DNA of 64,000 nt, taken from Pachyseris speciosa. Its lineage: Eukaryota; Cnidaria; Anthozoa; Scleractinia; Pachyseridae. The stretch spans positions 89,501 to 153,500 of the forward strand of contig JAEMWC010000256.1 of assembly GCA_016490735.1 (NCBI GenBank). Reading direction: 5' to 3'. The notes beneath the pieces were generated by a model, which was not told where the DNA came from, did no database searches, and saw only the letters and a program-made list of their open reading frames with translations. This document shows, piece after piece, positions 10,701 through 22,400 of the stretch; position 1 is the first letter of the stretch, and each line of letters opens with the position of its first letter. Made by a program: the position numbers and the translations under genes.

Positions 10701-13700
10701 TTCAAAGAGCGGATAACTCTACCGGCGGTATTATTAATTTGTCAAAGCATAGTGTTGGAAAGCCCTGGAAACCGTGTCAGTCACACTTTATAACCCTCCG
10801 ATTGATTTTTGCACGATTATGTTGGCTATTTTGGACCAATTGGTGCAAATCGGACGAGGGGTATCAGGGTATATACCCCGTCGGCGTCGATATTTGTCCA
10901 CCGATTTTTCGGTCCCAAAAAAGACAAAACAAAGCCAGTCTTTTTTAAAATTTCTTCAATTTCACTGAAATGAAAAAATTCAATCGCAGTTTAAATAAAA
11001 TAAACTCAACCAATCAATGTCATTGTTTGCCTCATTCGCACTTAAGCCTGGTTTCCATATGATCTTAATAATCTGCGATCGGTCTGCGACACGATCGGCG
11101 ATCGGTCTGCGACACGTTGCAGACATATGGAAACGTGTCCCCGGCGTCTGCGGCGATCTGCGACACATGATCGGGGTGATCGGGAAAGTAGAACTAGATT
11201 CTACTTTGCCGATCACCCGGACCGTGTGTTGCAGACCGCCGCAGACGCCGGAGACACATGTTTCCATATGATCTTAACGTGTCGCAGACCGATCGCCGAT
11301 CGTGTCGCAGACCATTAAGATCATATGGAAACCAGGCTTTAGAAAACTGTTTTATTAATATGTATGCGGATGATACTGTACTATACTTTACGAGCCTTTT
11401 TTCTTCGGAGATAAATGAGGTGGTGCAGGACGACTTAAATCGAGTTGCGCAATGGATGGAATGAAACAAGCTTATCCTAAATCAGAGTAAAACAAAAACA
11501 ATGCTTTTTGGAAGTCGGCAAAATCTTGCCAAATCAAATTTTTGTATACAGCTACATGGAAAGGTTTTAAAAAGGGTACCCAAATTTAGTTATTTAGGTG
11601 TTTTATTGGACGATACACTCTCTTGGAAAGATACTCGGAGTATGTGAGTAGCAAAGTCAGTAGTCGGCTTGGGCTTCTATCTCGTATACGGACATGCCTC
11701 ACATTGGAAGCCCCTAACAAGGTATTTACTTAACTCGTTCAGCAGTAATTTGACTATGCGCCCCATGCTGATGTTGCCCGGGGTGAGATCTCAGAATTAG
11801 GATGTTGCAGAGAGTTCCAGCGCCTACAAAATCGTGCAGCTCGAATTATTCTTCGAAGGAAAACTCCAAAGAAAAGCTCTCCACTTGCTTAAATGGTTAC
11901 GTTTAGCCTTTAGAAGGAAACTACAAATGTATTTTTGGTACCAAAGTATCTAAATCAGTATTTTACAATAATTAGGGCTTTTCATGATTAGCTAACTAGA
12001 AGAAGCAACGACCTGCACCCTCCAAAGCCTGCATAAGCACAACATGGGAAAGAGAACTTTGAAGTATGTAGGAACTATTCACTGCAACTCATTGCCCGCT
12101 TATATTAAAAGTGCCCCGTCTTTTAGTAATTTTAAAAGTTTGATAATTAAGCATTGTTGTTCGTAAGTTTTACTCCTTGAGGCTGGTTTTCACTAGCGAC
12201 GGAGTCGCAGTCGGAGTCGTAAGCGGAGTCATAAGCTCGACGGAATCGGAGTCCGAAGAATCAGAATGTTTCCATTTTCTTCCGATTCCGCTTATGACTC
12301 CGTCGCTTATGATCCATTGAAAACTAGATTGTCGGAGTCGGAAGCAGAAGCGGAAGAACCAACCAACCATTTTTTAACTATTCGAATCAAAGTTCGATTG
12401 CTAGTTGGAATATGCGAACAAAAGATGCTCCTTATATGGGAAATCGAAGCGTCCAATATGGCGTCCAACGGTGAGTGGAAGTGATAGGTGAAAAACTGTA
12501 CTGTTATTGTTATTATCGAGAAGTTTTTTTTGCTTTCTACATCCCATAGAGCTTGTAGAAGTCTTATTCGTGATAAAAGGATTTCAGGCGAAGTTCTAGC
12601 AAGTTTTCTCGTTAATATCTTTGGTTGTTAATACAACGCTGTACGCTATCAGCTATGTTTAATTTCGCTCCGTACAAATTTATTATTTTTAGGATTCCTC
12701 GGAAAGAACAATATTGTAAAGTTGTGTTTTAAAGTGATAAAAAAGGTGTGCTCTATTAAAAGAGATGACAGAAATTAAGTCTCGTTGGTCGAACGCGTTT
12801 TTCAAACACATCTACGGACATAGTCCAATCAGCAATTGAAGTTTGATTGGAATATTTCAAAATTCAAAAATGACTGCATTATTCGAAACGACTTACGAGT
12901 TCAATGCTCAAATAATCAACTCATTAATGTCATCTAGGGGGGTACGCTTGACCTGACTCGACTGTAAAATTAATCGTTGGGTTAAAAAATAAATAAACCT
13001 CTTTCTGGCTTACTGGTATAATACTGGAGGATAACATCCTTGGCTGATAGATAGCCTTGAAAATTTCACAGTGAACATTTCAATTTGCGGACATTAACTG
13101 CCGACATTATCCTGCGATATACCAGTCGCCGAAAGTGGTAAATTTATTACGTAAAAGGTGGTTTAACCTTTGACTCTACGGAGAAATCATTCAGTTTTAC
13201 CTCTTAAGTAAATAGTTGAGAGCAAACTTTTCTCGTTAGGATTGTTATGTTGAAGAAGGCACGATTCTAACTCTTTAAACTAGGGAAAAATTCTAAAAAA
13301 AAAAGGTAATTCAGAACTGTAGTTTTCCTTGTGCCTCTCTAGTAATATACCCTTGGAGAACTTTTCATGTCTATAAATGAAATACAAGTAAGTGAAAGCA
13401 GTTGAGACATTTTCAAATGCATCTGTGTCAGCTAGTTCTAATGGTTTAATCTCTGTGTCAAATACTACAGTGAAACATTGCAATTTATCAAACGTACTTT
13501 CAACAAAGCATAACCTACCTGTGGTTTTGATAGCACTGCGGGTGGCTCGTGCATTTCTCGAGCTGGAATCCCTGATCCACTCCACTTCATAGGCTTTCAC
13601 TGGACCGTTGCTCTGTTCTCTGGAGAGAGGATCCCAGCTTATGTTGTATGTCGTCTCGTTGATCTTTTGTGATGTGATGTTCTGTGGTGCAATACTTGGT

Positions 13701-16700
13701 TCTGAAAAGAAATTCAACTTTTGTGCGACAAATGACATAAACTAAAGTACGCCAGAAATGCGTCAGCAAAATCCCGGTCCAAATATACATGTATTTCTTT
13801 TCTCTTGACACCCAACACTCTTAGACACGCACGTAAGTTTGGAGATTGAGCAAAGCAGCTTCGTTTTATATACAGAAATCACGACCTAAATTCCACACAT
13901 GTGAACGTGCCGGAAATTAATCAATACAAGGTCTTAGATGTTCATGGCTATGACATTATTAACACCATACTAATCATTTTAGCCATGAAAGGTGAAAGAT
14001 ACAAAGAAGAGAAGTGCCAAAAATCACAAGAGAGATCCAGACGTTTCGGGCGTTGCCCGTCTTCAGTCCATTATGGCAAGCACAGTCTTGCTAACAGTCA
14101 TGGTCTACACACACAAAACAGCAACTCTTCATCTCCACGTCTCTCCATAAATCAAGTCTATACCGTTAAAGGAACCAGTACACGGTCCAATCAGAACTAT
14201 AAGAAGGCGTGTACTATGTCCTGGAAAGATTTGACCACGAATCGAATTGATGCAAGTTTGTGTTGATGGTGTTTTGATTCGCTGATTCCCTCGCCCGCGC
14301 TCGTCCAATGTAGGGTGTCGAAAGGATCAAAAGATAACTAAATTTTCGCCGAATACCAACAGTGAAAAGCGGAGAAGGGAAAAAGGTAAAGTGAAATGTG
14401 ATGCCTCTCACCGAAGAAAACAACTGAGGTTGAAAGTGTTTTATACGCTTCTTTAACACACATGTACTACACACTGCTACGATCGAACTTTCAGTTTGGA
14501 TAGCTAGAGAAATAATCAGCTCCCTGCAAATGGGCGAAGTTTCCATCTACGTTCTCCATCACAACACATGAAGAACAACGTGATCTAATGCCTGCATGCA
14601 AATTTGAATCTCACTTACTGTATATTGGTACTTGCTTGGTCCCAGTAGAACTGGGACCTGGTTTAATAGTTTCCGCCTCAACTGTTATGGTGTAGCTTAT
14701 TCCACCAAGGACATCAAAACTATAGCTCAGCGCTTGACTTCCTATGGTGTTTTGACTTGATATATCCTGCCCTCCAAAGTTGTAGCTATAGGTAAGTGTG
14801 TATCTTGTGATGATACCATTTTTTGCAGCAGGTTCGTCCCAAGTGACTGTCATTCGTGGTCTGGTATTTCCATTTGGTTCGAGAAATGTAAACTGGAGAT
14901 TCTCTGGTTTAGAGGGTGCTACATAAAAAAAGTAAAAAAAAAATGATAAAGAAAAAATTCTGTATCTTCTGTTAGGCATGCGGTATTTGCAGCGGTCTGC
15001 TGTAAAGACTAAATTTGAGTGGCACTCTAATACGGTGGTTGACGGCACTTTTTCCCACAAACGTGCTGAAGGACACAGAAATCGCAATTGCAGGCAGTCG
15101 ATGCCATACAAGAAAAAGCTGACTATACAACCTACAGTGGGAATTTCAGAGCTTGCTTACAGGATCGGACTGACTTACAATTACAGAAAAAAATATGAAC
15201 ACACTATGGGAAAAAACTATTATTTTGGGGTGGGAGGAGGGGTGGGGGGGAAGAGGGGGGAAGCGGGGGGGGGGGGGGGGAGAGAGCGGTGGGGGAGGCG
15301 GGGGAAGAGCGAAATTCGATATTTTCTTCATTGTCATACGTCCTATGGTTTTACTTTTTCGGGGTATCAGTCAAGTGACAGGGCAAATCAGATAAGACTT
15401 AGAAAAAGGCTTTTCTTCTGCATTGACTGTTGACCCAGTTTTCGGTGGATGATAGTCAGGCTCGGTCATGGAAGTTCATTATTAACCACAGAAACCCAAA
15501 ACTTAAAAAGTAGGCAACTAAATTATCATTATCACAAATCAATAGATATCGAATAGCGCTCGTATATGCAGACTAAAAATACAGCAATAGAAAAATGTCG
15601 TTCCCTGTCAACTAATAAATATTGCAAATTTATAAATGTTGTGGTTCAATTTTATCCTTGGTTTAAACACCCCCCCCCCCCCCCCCCCCTTTTGTTTTAA
15701 ACTAATTATAAAACACCATGCCCAAAAACAAAGGAAGGGAACTTGGATAAAATTGAACCACAACATAAACAACAAAAGTGCGTTTTCGCCTTGAAACTTG
15801 TAACAGTTGTATTCTTGAACGTACAAAACTGTCATCTTGGACGTTTTCCAAGTGCTTCGTCCAAGAAGCACCGCTAATCTTTAATGGTCTTTAGTCTAGT
15901 CCCATTAGTACAGAAGAACGAATAACCATCAGACTCGCATGAAAACAACCAGTGATGATTACTCGGGCCGTAAGGCACCGGGTCTGAGATTCGGCTCTGT
16001 TTCTTTTTTCCAGGATTGGTGTCATATGAATTTCCTCACGTCACTTGACTGCACGTGAATCTTGCCACGCACCACTGTACAGAAATGGCCGTCATCTTGG
16101 AAAGATATTTTCAAAGGTCACGTTTGTTTCTGTCTTAATTATTTTTGCAAAGGATACTTCGATGAGTTATTTCAGAGATTTCTCTGACCATATGTTGAAT
16201 CTTAAACCGTTATTGATAACCATTTTCTTTCTCAAATAGTGAGCAGAAATATTCATCAAACGGCACGAAAACTGTATACTAAAAAAATTAAGTCTTTTGG
16301 AATAAACAGACTATTTTCACTTTATTAAAAATGCTATGTGTTATGGTCAAGGGGACGTAGCTGTCGCCTTTCCTGCGGGTGGCCCGAACCAAACAGTTTC
16401 ACTCTGTTGATTATTTTTTCCTCACGTTTCACCGAAACTCCATTAACGTTTATTTTCCAATGATAAGCAATTATATTTTTAAATTGCGTAACGTGAAATC
16501 CCACTATAGAACTGGCTTCAGAAACCTTAATCTCTTTAGCAATGTCTCTGTTTCAAGTGACGTATTTCAGTAAACAGTTTCACCCCGCTGAATATTTTTT
16601 CTCCTCAAATTCCAGTAACGTTTATGCCAAACCCCCCCCCCCCCCCCCCCCTTTCCCCCCAAATTTTGCATAACCATTGTTCTCAATTTCTCTTGGGGCT

Positions 16701-19438
16701 TAAAATCGTCCCGAGAGAAATTGAAAACAATGCTTATGTAAAATTTTGGGGGTCAAACAGAGTGTATTATGGGAGATGTGCAAGTGGCGAATATGAGGAA
16801 CCAAACTCCTGGGATCAAAAACAGACAAAAGCCACTAATTATTCATTGTTTTTATGGGTCATCGTTTTCTACTTAGCGGGTTTTCTATGCCATCGTGTTT
16901 TGGGTCATCGTTTTCTAGACATCCATAACACAAGCAGTGTTGAGTGCACTTGAAGAATGCGTTGTATTAGAGAAGGCAGTGCTACTATCTGCTCATGATG
17001 AACATGATGCAATACTGAAAATAAAATATGGAAAGGAATTCAGATCTCGTTATTCTAACTTTGTCATAATATTACAACCGTGCAGGTGAATCAGTGAAGT
17101 AGAAAATTGCAATTTCTAATTGTCTTTTGCGGGAAGGCCGAGTAAAGGCCAACATGGCCTCTTGTTATCCCTTTAAAAGGCATGGAAATCCTTGCCATGA
17201 CTGTGCGAATCAAGTTCCTGTGAGAAATTTACAGTGTATTCAAATATGTTGCGAGCCGGTCAAAAGACGCGACTGTGTATTCCCGAGGGATACCTAAAAC
17301 CCAACAATTCATCGTGTTGATTGAAAACAGTAATTCGTGTATCGATACTACAATTGAAGGTTATGAAAGCAAAGACAGCTAGAGCAGTTAATGTAATCAT
17401 CTCAGTTCGTGACATGACCGCTCAGGCTAAGAGTCTGATTTGAACGGATAGTCAAGGTATCCGAACGGCAGAAACTAATCTTTCCATCAAATAGTGCATA
17501 CTACGTTAACGCCAACAGGCGTCTTGTTGGGAGATAAATAAATTAAAGAGCAAACAAGTAACTAACCGTCCTGTTGTGTTCTAGTTTCCTTGATAGGATT
17601 CCATGGTCCGGGATGGTCGCGGTTACGCACGCGCATATTTACTTTATATCGAGTCCATTTCTTCAGGTTCTGTATTGTGTGAGCCGTTGCTGAAACCGAA
17701 GCACTGACTGTCTTGTTTACAGATGTCTCGATCTCTCTATAGGCAATGGTATATCCAGCAGGGGGGCCGTTTAACTTGTCAGAACTGGGTTCCTGAGACG
17801 TAAACATAAAATCAGTGCTTGTGTACAGGTAAAAAATACGGGGACTCCTCAACTATTTAACTGTATTAAGTACACGTAAATTGTAAATGCATAAGTTGTA
17901 TGAAGAAGGGCAAAATGAAAGTGCTGATGATAAAGTATTTCATCTATCTATATTCAAAATAACGTCTGAATAAAATCAGTTAGCACTGTACACGTCGCAG
18001 TACGTTTATGCTGTTTGGAAGATAGTTGGAACTTCAAATGACACAGCTACCTGGTATTTTTCGACCTCAGGAAAGCTCGGCTGATTCCGAAGCAGATACC
18101 TATTGCTTCAAATTGAAATTGCTAGATATGCAAACTGAGTTTATTTACGACGACTAATGTACCCAATCAAAAATACACCCACATTCACACAGATACAGCA
18201 CCATATGTTCGCTAGAAATTGACACCTTTGCTTGTTAATTTTTTCCTATTCGTACTGAAAACAAGCAGTTACCGTCCATTTGACGTAAAGTGTTTGCGAG
18301 GTAACGCCTGTGACGTTGATGACTTGAACAGTGACTTCTGGAGCTGAATAACAAAAACAAACCGTTATTAGAGAAGTAAAAATAATGGAGGAGCAGGGAT
18401 GGTGTAGTGGTGAGAGCAGTCGCTCGGACCCGGCGTCATATGTGGGTTGAGTTTGTTGTTGGTTCTCAACTCTGCTCCGAGCGGTTTTTCTCCGGGTACT
18501 CCGGTTTTCCCCTCTCCTCAAAAATTCCAATTTGATCTGGAACACACGGTCACATGTTGAACGAGCTCTCAGCTCCTAAGGTGGATCGTGGGTAAACAAA
18601 TTACATACATACATTTTACAGCTTGACAATATACGCCAGTCGCAATATTAAAATGGAACTTAACGGCCCCAAACAGGCGTTTCTTGTTGCAGTTGTGCAA
18701 AGTTCGTTTCTGTTATTTACCTGGTCGCGCAGTTTTCTATTTCTGGACTCTTTACATGTAACATTAACTATGTGTCATTCAAGTGATATGTACGCTAGTA
18801 TTATAAATGTCGTATTTGTCCCATCTATTTGTAACCAACGAAACAATCCTTAGAGGTCATTTGCGCCTATCGCACGCACTTGCAGTCAACATGTACTGTA
18901 AGAAAAGTCAATAAAGGAGAAAATGGCAAATGCAAGCAAGACTAAACATTTACTCTCATCTCCATGACTACTCACTCGCAGTTAATGTTGTAAAGGTCAC
19001 GGAGTTGCTCCAATCCCCTGTTCCCAATACACTTGTAGCCTTCACACTGACTGTGTAGGAAGTATAAGGCTTGAGACTGTTCAACTGTTTACTGAATGAG
19101 CCACCTGGCAGGTCAATGTCATTATTTTGATGGCGAAGAGTAAAGCCAGTTTCTGGTGCTTCATCTGATGCCACTACTGAATAAGACCACCTGACTAATG
19201 CTGATCTTGCCTGGATGTCACCTAGATTAACCTGCACAGTTGGTTGGCTGGAACCTCTGCAAACAAAATCACAGAAGAACTTCATCTTCCCATAGTCTTG
19301 AACAATAATTATAAGGGCATGGTATTAGTTTAACTATTTTTAGCTGGCTTTAGAGCTCGCTGGCTCTTTCAGCGGTCAAGATAAATCAATTCTCCGGCTG
19401 TGATTGGCTACCCGCTAAGTCAAGATGAAGCCATCGTG

Positions 19439-19471
<33 letters not shown>

Positions 19472-22400
19472 CACGCAAAAATTAAGAACTTGGCCAATAT
19501 CCCGCCATCTTGACCTCACGCTTGGCCAATAAGCCATATTTATATCTACAGCCATCCAGCTAGGGGTGTAACATACTATAATAGTAATCAAACTTAAATT
19601 TTTGCAGAATAAGATTTGAAGAAGATAAATCCTTAAATTAAACAGAATAGACTTACTTAGAATGACAGTAACATTTGCTTCTCCCTCATCTCTGATTTGA
19701 GGTAAGTCAACGAGTGACGTGGAACATTGATAAGTTGCATTGCATTGAACATCACGGATTGACGAACCTTCTCTAGCACACTGATAGTTACTGCCTATGT
19801 CGGCAGCGCTGGTGTATGTTATGGTATGAGAAGAACTTGACTCAGGTAACACTGCTCCATCTTTTCGCCATTCAAATTTGTACGTAGGCGGTCGCTGTTT
19901 GCTAAACTTAGGAACGCAGTTTATTGTGACAGATCCACCTGAAGAAGCTGGTAAAACAGCATCGTCAAGCTTGAGGAAGAGGAAGGGAACTTGAACTGAA
20001 AGAAAAAAACACAAAAAGGGTTTGTTTTGCCGACCAAAATGGTGACTTGTACGAAACACAACTGTTGTTTCAACAATTCAAAGTTGGAATTAAAAGGGAT
20101 TTTTGGCTCTTTTATTATGACTTCAAAGTGTCACGTTTACAAATACAAAGAACTTTAGTTTCGGCCAAAGACTGTTTGTTCCTCTTCCTTTGAAGTTTTG
20201 TTTTTATTCTGAGCATGATTACAATATCCGTTTTTTGGCTAGCCGCACAAAGAGTATTTCATTTTTGTTTCCTTTACGTCAGAGTCACGCATTTAGGTTT
20301 CTTTTCTATAAGCACGTTTTCAGTTGTAAGGAGCCGTTCTACTGTTAAGAGTACGTAAGCAGTTCAGGAGTTTGGATTTTCGGACCTACTAGTCTTAATA
20401 GTGTTTTTGGAGACCCTTCGACCCCGGAGTCAAGATCAAACGTAAGTCACATTGCAAACTTGTTCTCTTTCGTTTCCTTTTCTTTTTTTCACGGAGATGA
20501 GGATAGTTCGTTTCGTTTCGTTAAACTTAGACTATCGTATATTCTTTTTAGTTTTCCCCGCTAGTGATCCATGTGATGTAAATAGTCGGCTGCCTGATTG
20601 TAATAAGCGAGTCTTGCTGCCCTGCCATGCTTTACTGTGGTTGACCTGGCCCACTCCAGTACACAACACCCCGTGTCCGCGGTACTGGGAACGCCTCACA
20701 AAGTACTAAAATATTTTTGTTAAATGGAAATCCAAAAATGATGTGCATTTTTGTTTCAAAAGAACATGCTATTGCACAGAAAGTATCCACTGTGTTCAGC
20801 TGCCACGGATGCCAAAAAGATGGAAATGAACACTTGTAATATATGAAAGAACAGGCCTACTTCCAGGACAGTGTTGTAAAGAAATGGCCAAAATTTAAGA
20901 TGGTTTGGTCTCCCCCGCTAAACATCCTATGATATTTCCTCTTAGTTTTGCAAAATCACTTTGGTAAGCACAGGGATACTGAATAACGATTTAAAGAATC
21001 GTTTTCCAGAAAACGATAAAACCGCCGTAACTTCGGTGCCTCTCTTTTGTTCTGAATTTATAAAGCTAAAGTATAACCCAATTGTAGTTCAACACCATGA
21101 TTTGTAGTAGTAGTTACTGTTGTTATTCTCATTTCTGTTCAATTTAAACAGTAGCGAGAGGTTAAATAGAACACAAGGCAAGCAGCAGGATCAACAGATT
21201 TCGATTCATGTACCAGTGTCCCTTCTGGTCCTTAATAACTTAAGACTTGAGAAACGTCGCCCGTAACACTCAAGAACACAACATTACAATTATGACCGAA
21301 ACTCATAGGACACTTAAAAGTGCTACTGGATCAGAAAATCACTTGTCTTTTTTCTTCCAATTTCGAAAGTGTGTTTGCTTAACACCCATCCTCGGAGACC
21401 CAGGGGCAGAGAGTCGGGTTGGGACGAAGATTCAGGAGGAGCGAAAGTTTACAAGACGGACGGGAGAGCCCCTGGGAACATTTCTTTATCGGACTCGTTC
21501 CAGAAGCTATTGAAATCCAGCTTCGTGATTGGGCGGAAATTTTCTGGCAAGGAATTTTTTTTCTGCCCAATCGGCGATCAGCTTATATATCGCACTCCTT
21601 TCGTGGCTCCTTACACCAACAAGTAAGCGGTCAATCTGCTGTCGACCATATTTTTAGTGGTTCCACTTGTCTCGTTCGTTCGACAGATTTATCCTAAGAG
21701 GAACATTTTGGGGGCAAGGGACCCCCAAAACCCAGAAATCCACAAATTAAAATTGAACTCAAGCAACAATCACTTGCAAGGAACTAGAAAAATCAAGATG
21801 AAGACTGACCGCAGGCATCGTAAACTTCACGCGACGAACAGCATGTAACTCGGTCTCTTTCTCTAGTTAGGATCATTGTTGTTTGGTTTGGGCTTTTTTC
21901 TCTGGTTTACGTACGGGCAGTGGGCCATCCTGAAACTCTTCGGGGCGATGAAATTTCTGTTGCACGGGCCAGACAAGTTTGCCGATCTGGCGAGAAGCAC
22001 GCAGCTCGGCGGTTTAATATTTTGCTCACGAAATCGAACCTTGCAATCGACCGTCTCAGCTCAATTTCGAGCGAGACCACGAAAAGGCCTTAGAGAAAGA
22101 TGTTTTGGTTTTCAAATTTTTGACTGGTATCTGTTGGCCAATATGCTTTTCTTCCCAAGGTGTGCATAAAAATATGCAGATTGCCTTGCAGTTGCGATAA
22201 TTGTGTTGCACTGTACATGCAAGATGCATGGTAATTTGCACAAGCTTTCCATGCTTGTGCAAATTACCATGCATCTTGCGTGTACAGTACAACACAATTA
22301 GCAATTAAAGAATTAGCGAATTAAAGAACACTACACACAAACCATACCCATAACCTGAATACAGTTACAAAATATGTTAACACGGTCACTCAAACGAGAA

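Noticed and set aside
13280..13518. Extension of exon w14 into the intron as coding
   Set aside because: Open but without FN3 strands; the GTAGGT donor and phase match to exon w15 support splicing at 13519.
20452..20709. 85-codon plus-strand frame as a gene
   Set aside because: No domain, no splice sites that fit, and intronic on the opposite strand to the receptor gene.
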